Source of the DNA: Chromobotia macracanthus
Lineage: Eukaryota > Chordata > Actinopteri > Cypriniformes > Botiidae
Direction of reading: 5' to 3'
DNA length: 64,000 nt
Assembly: GCA_036877525.1 (NCBI GenBank)
Contig: JAZGTH010000063.1
Span: 2,218,501 to 2,282,500 of the forward strand
The notes beneath the pieces are model-generated. The model made no database searches, was not told the DNA's origin, and saw nothing but the letters and a program-made list of their open reading frames with translations. Of the stretch, positions 33,236 through 46,900 are shown one piece after another. Both the position numbers and the translations under genes were made by a program. Every line of letters starts with the position of its first letter. The stretch's first letter is position 1.

Positions 33236-33910
33236 GGTTTGGTTCATCAGGTTGCCTGTGCTCTTGGTGAATGGCCGCTCTTTAGAGGGAATAGCAGGGG
33301 TTCAAAGCGCTGAGCTCCGGCCGTCTGAATGGAGTGAAAAGGATCTTTAACAAACATCCCCCGTGTGTCAGGCGCTCCAGACCCTCCAGTAATAAATTAA
33401 CTTGTGGCCAGAGTGCGGCGAACATTCTGCACGGCGGAAGCAATCTGCTGCTATCTCACCCTACCTCTCCCAGATTAATGAAACTGAATGCTGGCCAATT
33501 TGCATACAGGTGAGAAAAAGAAAAAGGCTGAAAAAAAGCAGGTTTAGATAAAGGAAGCAAACGCGGTGATGAGCTTTGAATAGCACAAGAGAGGGATACT
33601 TTCATGCACCCGGACGAGAGAGAGAGAATATAAGAAAGACAGTTTTTTCTTCTCTTTTTTTCCTCCTGCTCAAAGGCCGGGGTCAGTGCTGGCATTTGAA
33701 GAGACTGCCCAGCAGCTGTCCACATAGCTCCATCATTAGCTGCAGAGAGGGGCCATTAGTTCTTGTCAACACTGTTGTGGCTCACACAGACGGTGCTGTT
33801 CCTCTGGCCGCCACTAGAGGCCGCTATTTGCCGTGGCAGGAGGCATCAGCCCACGCTTCTTTTGTTCTGAAGAACCCGAGAAGTTCTGCTGCATGTGGCG
33901 GCAGTTGAAG
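33236..33910. promoter_or_regulatory. Low-repeat block after the CT tract, candidate regulatory element
   Basis: GC-rich to balanced sequence with an octamer ATTTGCATA at 33498-33506, GGCCGTCTG, and AATTAAC-type homeodomain-like words, lying between repeats. Open frames within it match nothing recognisable. The appearance resembles vertebrate conserved non-coding elements, but conservation cannot be judged from one sequence. Confidence 0.35.
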
Positions 33911-36180
33911 AATTGAGCAAGGGTTATGTGTCCAAAGACTATGAAAACTCTCCTTCACTTCACTCTGCTTTTGTTTTGCAAGTGTACATCCTGTTATGTA
34001 ACAATCCATGATGTAGTTTACATTCGGGTCCTGTGTCCTGGCTAATACTTTTGGCATAAATACATATTTGTACAGTATTTAATGTGCACATCTGTAAAAC
34101 TCTGTATAATCCTGTTTATTCTATCTTGAAGTACATTACTTCAAACCTTTTCTTGTTAAAAATGAACAAAAGTCAGTTATTGAGCAAGTACATGACAGAT
34201 TAGTGTTCAAACCCGCCTCGCTCCCTTTCACAGCGTCAAGTTTATAATAATCATTTATAATTGAAGTTGTCTGATCCGGTTTCTTGGGAAATGTCAGTTT
34301 GGCTTCATTTCACTTCAACATGTATAACGTAACCTGAAATGTAATGTTTTCAAACCGAGATGGCGACAGAGAGGCAAAAGGTACAGATTGCAGATTGAAG
34401 CTTTTAATTCTGCGTATTACATTACGTTTTGTGTATTGTGTACAGTGTTAGTACTCAGAGATTCTAGAAATCAGATTTTGTGTCCACACTTGATGAGTTA
34501 AGATTATTCTGATTCTGAACAAGTTATTTGGCCAAACTCTGCTGCCAATAAGAGATAATACAGTGTAGTCCACAATGTAGGTCGAGATAACGGTGACCTT
34601 TTGCCTTCACGTCTTCCAATCTTTCTTCCAGTCAGAAGGAGTGAATTATCTGCTTCCCTGCTGAGAAGCAGCAGGTTGTGTTTGTGGGCTGCAGTGAGAG
34701 AACCTGGGCCTGGTGATTAAACAGTTAGTGTTAATCAGTTCGGGTATGTGTGTGCACATCCTTCAGTGCATGTGTGCAGATATGAGGGGCAGATCTCTTT
34801 GTTCTTGTGGCAAACGTGAGAAGCGTCATTGATACTGCATCTTAAGTTTCCTAGTAATCGCTCTTGAAGGAAGTTCTGTGGCTTTCCCACAGAGACGAGA
34901 CAATAAGCCCTGTCTTGAGCTCTGGAAACTTAGCTACCTGTGCCTCTCTCCGCTTGCACGGGCCGTCCAGGCTGCCCTGCTGTACGGAATGTGTGGAGCA
35001 GCTCAAATTCATCCTCCGACCCAGACATTTAGTTTGTTGAAAAGCGCTCACATTGTGTGATGTTACTCCTCAGTCATGGGTTTCCTAAGTAGGATGTTAC
35101 GTGTAATTGCAATAAAATATTGCCCATATTGGTATTTTTCAAACACCTTATGCTTTCTGCAGCCTGTCCTTCATAACAGCTTTATTGTTCACTAAGTGCT
35201 AAAGAAAATGATGCCAGCTGATGTTATAAATGTGCTGTCTGCACCGTTTCTGTTTAATATTTGTCAGTCAGACTGCGTCCTGCACAGAGATTGTTCAGTG
35301 TAAGGCTAATAGCTGCAGAGTTTAGGGTTGTTTAGTTTAGCTGGTTAAACTCATTAGAGTATTTTGTGGCACACTGTGGTGGTCAGCAGTCATGTTTACT
35401 GACTGAAGGTCACTAGGGTTCTCATCTTTGGGTCAGAGCAGAACTTTGTTCAGCTGCCGACTTTTCATGAGTGCAAGGCAAAAAATGATTGACTGATCAC
35501 ACAGAGCAAGTTTACGTCTGTACAGTTTATGTACAGTATGTGTGATGTATTGATGTGTGAATAGGACAAGCACATGGTGATACGCCCTCCAATTGTCTGT
35601 ATGTTTGTCTGTCTGTTATCTTGTCTGTCTGTGGAGCTTGATTTCATTCTGTAATATATAATTTTAGCTTTATTTATATTTTTAGTTTTAAAAATTATTT
35701 AGACTTAAAAAAAGAAAACTAAAGCAAATCAAAATGATGCTATTGCTATGTCTCTAGAATAAGAACAGTAATTATTAAGCACGGAAATAATGAAGATTAA
35801 AATTCAGGCCATCAGCAGTTTTCTGATTGTTCATTTGTGCTGAGTCAGTCGTCATTTATCAATTCTTCTGGTCATTCATGGCTGATCTTTATATACCTGT
35901 CAGTCATCACTGCTGTGCTGCATTGATGAGACACAGTACGTCTGTCTGTCTGACATCAACTTGTCTCCAGAGAACTTTGACACAGTTTAACCCCCCCACG
36001 CTGGGGTCACAGCGTCCGTACAGTGGACGAGTTGAGAACGAGCAGGTTTTTAATAGCCAATGGGGTTGAAGATGCTGTAAAGTCTTCAACGAGAGATTTA
36101 AGAAACACAGAAGATAATGCTAGTGAAACAATTGTGTTAAAAGTAAATAGCGAGAAATAAAAGACACATAATCTAATCAG
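33911..36180. other. Gene-free AT-rich region
   Basis: Holds the second copy of a dispersed element (34160-34380) and otherwise unique-looking sequence. No exon with a recognisable product and no RNA gene found. Confidence 0.5.
34160..34380 (+). repeat. Dispersed element, copy 2
   Basis: Shares an exact 28-base block from 34173 with the copy at 672, and further diverged blocks in the same order up to a GAGATGGC motif. About 110 bases shorter than copy 1, mainly by loss of an AT-rich interior. Confidence 0.6.
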
Positions 36181-36189
36181 AATGGGAAC

Positions 36190-36620
36190 CCGGAGGCTGT
36201 TCTGTTTCCCGCTTACGGCCTCTATTAGCATGACGCCCCTCACACCGCCCAACACGACACATGCATACCTCACACACACACACAGTTGCCGTCGTTAGCG
36301 AGCGCAGCCTGTCAGCCACTGCCGCGTTGGGTCGGGCCGTGCTTTGTGCCGGAGAGAAGAGGAGGGGTGACGGCAGGGCCTTGCAGCTGTCGCGAGGGTC
36401 GGGCCACGGACGCCTGTGATCAGCCAGCCGTGAAATCTGCTCTGAACAGCCCGGCATTCAGAGGCTGACCCTCTCACACACACACGCAAACACACACACT
36501 CTCTCTGTGACGCTCCGCTCTCTTTGGTGCTAAATCTTCCCCCGGCTCGCGGAGCTCGTCTGGCGCCAGTATTCGTTGCGCCCTGCCTGTCGATAACCCC
36601 TGCTTCCCCAAAACCCCCAC
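36190..36620. promoter_or_regulatory. CpG-rich block in the gene desert
   Basis: Dense CpG dinucleotides (GTCGTTAGCGAGCGCAGC, GTCGCGAGGGTCGG, GCTCGCGGAGCTCG, GGCGCCAG), much above the surrounding sequence, with a short CA repeat near 36472. There is no recognisable coding exon. It could be an orphan CpG island, a promoter for an unannotated non-coding transcript, or a GC-rich enhancer. Confidence 0.45.
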
Positions 36621-39600
36621 GTAGGCCTCCCTGCTCTCCTCGACCCCACTCCCCTGTGCAGGACCCTACAGAACGATTAAAACAGATCAGTGAGCATTAA
36701 AAATAAAGATTTGCAAACAGTGTGAAGTAAAAACTTCATCTGATTAGTTTTCTTTGACTTCTTTTAAAGCTTTTATAAACTGTTTTTTAAAGACTTCAAC
36801 AGGCCTTCCTGGTGTATATATATATAATTTCAAATTCATAGAGCGTACTAGATTATTTGTAACTGTACTCATACTAACTAGAGTGGCATGAACCTAATGC
36901 CATTAAGAATGTGTGATCTGAGAGGTTCTTGGACTGAGGTAAACTTCCTGGTCAACTGAGCTGTGCAAGCGCACTGCTTGCCTTGTAATTTGGCCTAATT
37001 ATTCCTGTGTTTAAAAACACGTTCAGATTTGAGAGAAGAGAGTAGCATCTGGTCACTGAATTGTCTGGCCATGAGAAAGTATCATGGTGTATATTGCCAT
37101 GGGATTCATTTCAGCATATGAGCTCCTCATGGATTGGATTACAAGGAATTTATTTCTGAGTAAACTTAAGGCAAAGGTTGGGTAGATTCACTGTGCCATG
37201 AGGAAATAGGCAATTTCTTCAAAATCTTCAATTTTTCTTATTTTCTTACAAAGTCATCAGTTTTCAGCATTTCATTGCAAACACGGCCAGAGCAAATAAT
37301 GATAAGTAATATGCACAAACTTGAATTTTAATACTAATTTGCAAAAGGGCAATGGAGGTTAAGTGAGGATAGATGTGCCCTGATGCCCGTTTCTCCACAG
37401 AGGCCAAAGCATTGGGACAGGATGGGTCAGCCCACCCATGCTGCTCACTGAGTCAGCCCACATCCTGGGTCTCGGCCCTCATCTCTTGGCACTTGTGCAT
37501 ATCTTGGAAAGAAACCAAGATGGCTGCTGCACATCGGGCCCCGGCGGGCCTTTAGCCTGTCAAGTCCTGCCAGTCAAACTCAGGTTTTGTTCTCCACTTC
37601 CTTTTCTTTTGGCTGTATTTCCTGTCTGAGGTAATCCCCCCTCCATTGTCTAAATATACTCAGCTATGATATGAATTTAACCCAAACTTGATTTTTATGC
37701 ACTCATATGGCAAATCCAGGCTACAGGTTGTGGGTGTGTGGTGACTGACGGTCTAAAATAGCTGTCATTGAAGAGAAAGACGAAAGCTGTTTGGATGGCT
37801 CTCAGTGCCAGCTGGAATAAGGTGCAGGGTGTATTATGGGAAGATGTGGGGGAGGATATTGGAATTGCTGAATAGATTGGGCGTGTGAAGATCAGCGACT
37901 GATAATCGAACAAGCCACTGCAGGCAACCTCACCCAGATCTGTGCTCACCTGGAAACCGACTGTACTTCTGGAATGCAAGATTACCCATCTGACTACTGG
38001 AAAATACCTCAGGGGCTGGAGTTATAATATTTAAGATGAAACGGTTTTACCTTAGCGAGGCTAACCTGACGCTCTGGTTGTTTAAAATAACATTTCGGCT
38101 TCAAACATTGACAAAAGCACCAATTAACTGCTGATTTTTTTCCCCAGCTAAACGGATGCAAAACTGCTTTCAAATCAGCTCATACTATAAATGTTTTTTT
38201 AGAAATAATTTTCTTTGAGTTCTTTGAGTTTCTTTAATTTTCTTTAACAAATGAGTTATATGGTTTTCTGTGTTTAATGCTGCTTATAAACCAAAAAAAA
38301 AATACTCTTCTAAAGTGCCCATGTGCCACTTTGTGTTTGCTGTCCTGCACCCATGCTGGATTCTGTTTCTAAACGCTGCACAACAAACCTGCTGCAACAA
38401 ACTCAAATTTCAGGAAGGTCACAAAGTGTAAAGGTTAATAAATGACAAATATATAAATGACGACGGCATTGATGTCAGTCAGATACCAGTCAGAAGGCTT
38501 GTTGTTGTTGCGCTTTGGCGTTCTGTTGAACTGATTTGTTTTGAATTTGAATTGAAATGAATTGAACAATGTAAACTCGTTGGAGGTGGGCTCTCATTAA
38601 CACACTTTATTTACCCCACGCGCACACATCTGCTGCTCCTGTGGGATTCTTAAGAGATGGGATGTATCAGTGTTTGCCACACAGGAAAAGCCTCAGGGTG
38701 TTCAAAACAGCCTACTGCAGGTTAAAGAGCTTTACTGCATGTGAGGACACAAAAAGCCAACCTTTGTTGCACTCAACAATAAATGATTTTCACTGCTGTT
38801 TTTATTTACTTTATTACAATGAGCTGATGCAACACAATTCTTGAACGTTTTGTGACAACTTGATTTCATAGCATGCAAACATTTAATATGCAAAGCAGAT
38901 GTTTACTTAACTCATTTGCATTGAGGCTATCATTTCTGTTGTGGTAACATCACTGCTACAGCTGGATGGGGGTTTTCAGGTTCCCATCATGGTTTGCACA
39001 GGAGTGGATGGGGAGAGTAAATACTGAATTTGTGTTATTTTATAGGCTTTTGAAGATGATTAGAAAGGGAGGCGACTTGTTAACGTCTGTTAAGTTATTA
39101 TAATATACATTCCATGTGTTAAAAAGTTTCACTTGGCAAGTTAGTGTGCACTGTTGCTCACTAGTTGTTAACTGCAAGAGGGTTAGTTGCTTTGAATTAA
39201 ACTGTGAACTCAAATACCTTGCGTAGCAGAAAGCAAATCGAATTACGTTACAGTGACCCTAACACAATAAAATGAGACATGTGAATGTGCCGACATTTGA
39301 AAGTCAGTGTTGTTTGAACACAGTTTAAACAAGATTTCACTATCTGACTAAGGCTGATACTGCTCACAATGTCACTCCAAGAACTTCCGAGTCACACCTT
39401 TAAGTTTTCTGTCTCTACAGGTAAGCAGCTTTTAACTTTACCAATAACATGTTTACTAGAACTGTCAAATGATAAATGTTTTATCAAATTAATTATACGA
39501 AACGCTGATTAAAAAGTGTTTTCCGTCTGGTCCAGTGTCTCCAGTTATCATGTGACTCGTATTGTGTGAAGGCCTCATCCTATGCTGCTGCTTTGGGTAA

Positions 39601-41419
39601 ATGTGTTTCAGTGAGTCGTGAAGGTGGAACTGACCGAGGACTCACAAAAGAAGGTTGGTTCTTCAGACTTTAAAAATCATGAAAAACAATGAAAGTCAAG
39701 TGTTATGTAATTTACATACGGCTCAGGGGGCACGGTAAATTGTGTTATTTTTTTTATCCTGTTATTGTTTTAAATAAGGAATCACATTAAATTACAGTGT
39801 TAAATTGACAGCCCTGGCGTAAACAACTGATAATGATTTTTAGCATATTTATCAGTCATCAGTTTCTAAAACTGCAGTTTTTGTGTAAAGGCATAACTCC
39901 AGACTGTGAAGATTTTCATTTCTCCCTCGACCCAGACCCCTGAGGCTCTTCAGACAGGATACAGAGGTAGATGGCGAAAGAGATTTGAAGTGATTTTAGC
40001 CCATTTTAGCAGAGAGAAAAAGGCTCCGATTGTCTCTGCTGCCCGTCGCTCCCTCCCTGCGACAGCCTCGCATGCCACTGGAGAAAGAAAGGAAATAAAG
40101 CAGCTGAGAGAGAGAGAGAGAGCAGGTTCGAGAGAGCAGTGTCGCTTTGCAGCTGCTCCTCTGGATGTTTTTGGATTACATCAGTGCCGAGGAAAGAAAA
40201 GAACGCAGGACGGGTAGAAAAGGGATCAGAGCGCAGAGAGAGCGGGGCACACTCCACAAATCAGGGCTCTTGTTTTGGGAGGGGGCCCGGGCCTCGCTCT
40301 GGAGTTCTCGGGGACAGAGCTGTCATTGTTAGCAGGTTGAAGTGGGTAAAGCCAGGACTCAATAGTGTGGCGGGACCCCTCCCCGACACCATACCCCCTA
40401 CTATCACATCCTGACAACACAGCAACAACAATCCAACCTGGCCCTGTCAGCTGCCAGCGTCTCTGGATGGCATGCAGCTGAGATCACATTGCCCCCCCAG
40501 AATTAATACTCCTACATCTTTGTTTGGCTGGCGAGCGCTGGCATTGAAGCGGGCACAGGGAAGAGAAAAGATCAAGGAAAACTGGGGCAAAGAGAAATTG
40601 GCATTTTAAAGTTACATTAACCAGCGACTTCAGAATGTTTTCTGGTGTCCTCGTGGTGGTATTGGTCATTTTACTGTTGTGTCGAAGGGTTGTGTGGCAT
40701 GGAATATGTTTTTTTGTGGGGGACAGAATGTTAAGAAAAAAACCCAAGGCTAGGAGGAAAAGTTAAGAAAAAATTCCATAATTCAAATAGCTGTTTTTGC
40801 TCACCTTTCACTGGTGTCTTCATGATAATGGCTTGCAAGCATTAGATTTTGTTAAAAAATAAGTGACGTACAAATAAAATTGCTATTGTAATTATGCAAA
40901 TGTTTGTGTTTTGTATAACAACATGATTGTCTGCTGTCTTACTGTCTCTGCACTGGTTATCAGTCTGTTTTAGAAGGATGTTAAAGTCTTTTGTTTGTAG
41001 GGTTTTAAGTGAAATGGCATATGGTTTTCCTTCTGACCTTTCCAGTGTAAACACACCAGCTAGATATTTGGGGTCATTAAATCTGAAACTCTTAAGGGTC
41101 ACTAGATCCAGGCTGAAGATAAAGGGGTGGGTTTGTACTTTTGCCATTTTTTGGCCACTTTAGCTTTTGCTGGCTGTAAATTGTGGAATATCTTACCGCT
41201 TGTTATTAGAATAATACCGACAAAATCACTTTCTAAAGCAACACTTAACCGCTATCTCTAATCTCTTATAATCTCTGAGTCAAATGGGGCTAAATGTTAA
41301 TGATGTGTCTGTTGTATTTTTACTGTCATACTGTTGTATTATTTTATTACTAAAAATGTGATTAGTAACATCGTCATGTTTAATTACATGTTTTTAGATG
41401 TTTTTAGACAGGTTTCTAC
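36621..41419. other. Gene-free region with scattered GC-rich patches
   Basis: No coding gene seen. GC-rich, repeat-poor patches at 37365-37640 and 40010-40520 stand out from AT-rich surroundings; the second includes GAGAGAGAGAG and a GGGGGCCCGGGCC word. Short open frames in both show no known domain. The rest is AT-rich. Confidence 0.45.
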
Positions 41420-41570
41420 AAGCAACTGTTCCTGAAGCTGTAACTGGTAGAGCATTGTGTTAGCACCGCAAAGGTTGTGGGTTCGAATTCCCAGGGGCAC
41501 ATGTACAGATAAAAATGTATATCCTGAATGCACTGTAAGTCACTGCTAAATGAATAAATGTAAATGCAAC
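41420..41570 (+). repeat. tRNA-derived SINE
   Basis: A-box side AACTGGTAGAGCATTG, B box GGGTTCGAATTCCC, linker CCTGAATGCACTGTAAGTCA and tail GCTAAATGAATAAATGTAAA. One of the best preserved copies of this SINE type here, although the usual GCTTTGGATAAAAGCGTCT segment of the tail is missing. Confidence 0.8.
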
Positions 41571-43800
41571 TGTATGATGCGCAATGCAAAAATACAGATA
41601 CTTTCAATACATCATAACAGAGGCCGTCAGTGTTAACCTGCGCTGTTGTCAGTTATCAGAAACCTCCAGCATAATCAGTTCTGAAGAGAGAGGTGTGGAG
41701 GCCATGCTTGATAAGAGCATTGAATGATTACAGTTAACAGTGTGAATGAATTGTGGGTTCATGTGATGTTTGAGTGTTTATAGGACTGTGTTGGCTTTGA
41801 CCTTTCTCACCGATGCTCATACCTCAGTGAATACTGAAGCTGAGAGACCTTTAGCACCACAGAGTTCAGCTCCACCCTAAATTCTCCAGCTTCCCTTTCT
41901 TTCATGCATTTATGGTTAATGCATTAAAATGCTCATTTCCTCTTGACAGATATTGGCGATTGTTCAGCTCCTATGAACCAAGAGTGGAATTTGATTGACT
42001 ACAGAGTATACTGGCCATAACTCACACAAAGACAATCTGCATGTTTACGAGGAGAGGTCAGAAGAAGAGTGCTCTCTTTTCTTCTGGGATGTTCTTCTCC
42101 TTCAAATGGCTTTCGAGAGCATTTATACCTCGTTTGGGTTAAGAATAGGGGCTTTGTAGGGAGCTTTTTGTTGTCCTGTGACGTACATTATGAAACTACC
42201 CCTCAGTTGTTCAATAAAGTGATCAACACAAGTGTGGGGGGTGTGAACACTTCCCCTCCTTTAGCTGTTCAGTGATAGTCTTTTGTGTCTTTATTGTTTT
42301 ATTGGCTTCCAAAGTCAAGGGCTCGTCCTTTGAAATGTTTCATCTCTGTCTCATCTTGTCCAGACCAAACCTTAACATGATCCACTGAGATAATATAATA
42401 AACATTTCAGTGTCATAATGAAGCAGTGGACAGATAAATATCTTTACACCTGATGTCCTGCTAGATGGTGTTGAATACATGAGAATATTACATTGCCACA
42501 GTATAACTCCACTTCAGGAAGATTCAAATGCTTGCTGGGTTGCCATGGTTTCAGGCAGGTTTAAGTTGGTCATAGGCTGTTCGGAAATGTTTCTGACTAA
42601 TTACATGTAGACTGATTGTTGTAGATATAGTGACAGACAAAAACACTCACACAATAACAAGCTCTGTGGAGGGTCTGGCGTTCTGTGTCTTGGTTATGAC
42701 CTTCACTCCAGTCTTAGCCTCTCTTTACTGAATACTTACAGTAGTGGCCAAAAGTGAACTGACCTCTGTTTAAACAAGTTATTAAAGATTTTCTATGCAT
42801 GGTACATAGATGTGTTTGGAGTGTTAGCTCAGCTTTGAGAAGAATTTAAGTAGGCAAAAAAGTTTATGATGTCCAGGACATCAATCAAAAACAAAAGACA
42901 GAACCAGTGAAACATTAATAACTGATTATATTGTAGTCAATGAATTCTTTATTTCCTGCAAACTTCTGCCATGTTAAAATAAAATCCTTAGTTTGCCTCT
43001 TGTGCCAAATCATTTTGTCATCTAAATACCTAAACAAGTTTTGCTTTTCCTTTCATTACATGCCATATTCCCCATATTTTGATGGTTTAATATAATCCAT
43101 AGGGCCATCAAAAGTAAATATTGTGGAAATATCCCCTTCTGACATCATTTCTGGCTCTACTGTACCTCTCCAGGGGAGGTGATATAGTTTATAATCACAG
43201 TGATACAAACTGTTCACACTGGATTGCATACCACTTTAGATCTGCTGGGTGACATTTAAGAGGCAAGAATGTGGGGGGTCATACTACAGTAACACGTTTA
43301 AGGGTGTTAACATTTTAATGGGTCATTCTACTTAAACATATGATTTCACTTGCTGATTTAAAAGACTATTCTCTGTAGAACGTGCATTCATGATAAATGA
43401 TGATTTGAAATGGCTTATACTCTGTTTTAAGACTGTTATGACTTATAGAGTGTTTTCTAAATGCTGTTTATTCTTCCTCCGCCCTACAGGTAGGATTACT
43501 AAACTCCTGAATTTAACACACATACAAATTACTCCAGATAATTGCTTCTGGCCAGAGGGACCCAGAGATCTGTAGTGAGAACAAACACCAACATCCTGAT
43601 TAAGGATAAGAAGATTTCAACCGAGTTAATATAGGAAAATTACATCTGCGTTATAATTCACACAGACTCGTTTGGTTTCAATCCATGTAACAATAGGATT
43701 TTACCCTATAGATTCTATACATTTCTTGTGAATGAGATTTTAGCCATTATATAGGCACATCAGGAATTTCAAGTTGAAAAGTAACATAGTAACAGTTCAT
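41571..43800. other. Gene-free region
   Basis: No gene found. At 42739 the words TACAGTAGTGGCCAAAAGTG resemble the terminus of Tc1-like fish elements, but I could not find the matching inverted end, so no element is called. Confidence 0.4.
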
Positions 43801-43945
43801 TTACATGTATGCATTTGACAGACAGTTTTATTCAAATTGACTTACAGTGCACGCAAGGTATACAATTTATTAGTACATGTTCCCTGGGAATCAAACCCAC
43901 AAACTTTTTGTTGCTAACGCAATGCTCTACCAGTTGAGCTACACT
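43801..43945 (-). repeat. tRNA-derived SINE, inverted
   Basis: On the minus strand: GTAGCTCAACTGGTAGAGCA, then TTAGCAACAAAAAG, B box GTGGGTTTGATTCCC, linker TGCACTGTAAGTCAATTTG, and tail CTGTCAAATGCATACATG. The same family as 41420-41570 in opposite orientation. Confidence 0.8.
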
Positions 43946-46900
43946 TGCAGCTCAGTTCAGTTTATACATCTCAGGCCCTCTCAGTCTTCATCAATGTGAT
44001 GACAGATGAAAATGGTGTACTTGACCGTCAGGAAACTAATGATCCATGGTAATCCTTTTACCTTCTGTCTTCCGGTCACCATGGCTTTCTCAAATGCTTT
44101 CTTGGTGTCTTTGTCACCTCTGTGGATCCTAAACAAACCAGAGAAATTCCAGAGATACCAAACCCGATCTGCTTTCAGAAGGCCTATCCCTCAGAGCTTT
44201 GATGATGTCGGGGCGTCGGTGTCTCCTGCTATGTTTATAGGAGAGGCCAGAGATGGTGGACGTCCACCCTGGAGTTAAGCTTCAGGTCAGGTCGGATGCC
44301 AAAGTCTTAAAAAACGTCAGTAAAACTAATGGCTCCTAATGGGACCACCATAGAGGTTAGTCGCCTGCAGCGAAGTCCACTGGTCTGAGTGTCAGACAAC
44401 CAGGACACATGAGCAATCCAGACAATGCTAATGTGAACGGAATGAGTTTATGAATGGAAGTCAGGCCTCTTTTATAGGACGTAAACCTTTAGACTTCTCA
44501 AAGGGCTCAGTTATTTTACAGCTTTTCTGACCTACTCCAGAAACCAGGAGCAGATGTGGTCCTATCCTTAAAAGCAGTTCAGGGGTAAACAATACATGAT
44601 GCCTGCTTTTTGGAGATATTTCACTGTTTGTTTAGTTTATCATTACGGTTTGCTTATCTACTTGAAAGAAGTCAGGTCTCACCTTGCATTTCTGCAGGTG
44701 ATCTTTATCAAAATGACCCGGATGGCAGGCACTCTTGGTAATTTTAACCATGGGTGCAGCTGTTCTGACCAGACGCAGTTTAAAAACAACACAGAGCCCA
44801 AAGAAGAGTTGCTGGAATTCTGATCTCATATGTTCTCATCTTGTAAGTTTTGAGTTCAGATGACCTAATGCTCAGTGTGTAACGGTCTCAGGGAGGTAGA
44901 GTGTGTTATCTTTCAGATATCAGTGTTTGTATGTGACTGTGTGAGATGCTTCACAGATTGTGAAGGGTGTGAGGGGAGCTGTTTCCACAGCTGGGTCATT
45001 CATTGGGGTCTCCAGAATGCAAAATGTCAAATAAAGAAAACTAAAGATACATTTTACACAAACTCTTTGTGTAGCAGATTCTGTATTAATGTATGGCTGA
45101 CATTTAGGAGAATTGGTTGAAATGGTTGGCTAGTATTTTATTATTATTTGGCTATTATTAATATTTTATAGTAGTATAATATTTTAGTTTTTATTAAATT
45201 AAAACTACATTTTAAAATACATTTTCCTAATTTTAAAATTTATACCTATTATAAATTGAATTGCTCATCTTGCTCATTTGTGGAAATATCCATGGAAATA
45301 TGTGAAATGATATATTTATATATCTTATGTGGAAAGCGCAGGACCATAAATGTTCATCCAGTCATTGCATTTGGTCTGAATGCAATGATAGGATATCCTA
45401 CTTGCCTGTCATGTATCTGCAGACATCTGCACACTATTGGAGGAGGTATGGCTCCTTAAGATTCCTCCAGAGAGCAATCTTAAGGGAGGACGTGACCTTA
45501 TGCTTTTAAAGCTAGCTTGCTATTGCTAGCCTCTCCGAAATTGCCTACCCTACCTTTAAACATAAATGTAAAATGCGGTAATCATATGAGCATACATCAC
45601 AATTAATGACATTTGTTGTGCTACAATACCATCTTTTGTTCAGGTCTGTTCTTCAGTTACTCAGTTGCTTCATCTGCCCTCTGAAATTTGAGACGGCCTG
45701 CCTGTGTTTTACAACATTTCATCTTTTTGTGAATGGGAATTCTGTCCAGAAGGGGAAAAAAGAGAATCTTCCGGTCCATTGAAGCTGAGAGGCCTCTGTG
45801 AGCACTGCAAGACCTCAGAAATGTTTACTGAACTTCTGACACGTCTGCTGCACAGTTAGGCTTCAGGGTACAGCTTTTGTTGAAGCGTCAATATGTGTAT
45901 GTTTGCCCATAATTACACTCACTTGTTTTATTTTTCAGTTAATTAATATTTTTATGTCAATAATTAAAATGGGTTGGAATGTTATTCAGTTTCCACAACT
46001 GATGTTTTACCAAGAACATGTGACTTCTGACATTTCAGCATCATGTACAGCTGTAATCTGTTTATGTTAGACCTCAGAGAACCTTCCAGCAAACCCACCC
46101 AACCCTCCCCCCCCATATTCCTTTTCAAGGGAACACCCCGACCCCCCCCAACCACCCTGAAACTCCTCATACATCAGTCCCAAATGCACATTTTCACCAT
46201 CACCTTTCTCTCCACCAATCTCTCTCTGTCTCCGAGCAAAAGACAGAGTGAGATTGGTGGGCTCCATTTATATCTCTCCCCCGCCCGAGTCCCGGCTGGT
46301 CCTGAGCCCCATGGGTTCCAGGAGTTTAGCTCTCAGTGTGACGCTATTTAAAGCCACATCTGCTGGCAGCCTCCATTTGCATCTCTGAACATATACACCA
46401 CAAGAGCTACACACCCTCACAGCTTAGCAGAGCAGAGCTCCCATCTGTTAAGAAAATATAGACCCAGCTTTCATTCTCTTACTGAGAGTAACCTGTCTTA
46501 AATTCTGTCCTTTATTGACAAAAGCAACCTTTTGTTCTGCTCACTTATTCTTTAAAAGCATTTGTTATTATAGCAGTAGAACCATTGATATTGTAATGTG
46601 ATGTGCTTTCTTTCACATTAACAAAGAGACAAGATTATTTAGGATAACTTACTACTAACTTAATAACTGACTAGGATAACTTTAGCTTGTTTTTGTAAAA
46701 TGTTACAAAGAAATGATTTCGAGGAAGCTTTTTAGTACAACTTCCAAATGTAAATGTAAAAGGAAATCTGCAGGGGTGTAAGATACTTGATTAATTGTAG
46801 TTATACTGTATTTACTGTAAGTGGTATTTTGTGAAATTTATATTTTACTTGACTACGGTTTAATCCAAATAACCCAATTACATTTACAGGACAGAAGTAT

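Noticed and set aside
32186..33350. Serine/leucine-rich frames up to 375 aa and a Glu/Arg-rich frame on the other strand
   Set aside because: They come from the CT microsatellite; no domain and no conserved composition outside the repeat.
42739..43360. Tc1-like element starting at TACAGTAGTGGCC
   Set aside because: I could not find the matching inverted terminus, so boundaries cannot be supported.
41420..43945. tRNA genes at the B-box sequences
   Set aside because: The A and B boxes are followed by the shared SINE linker and tail, and acceptor-stem pairing is absent, so these are SINEs.
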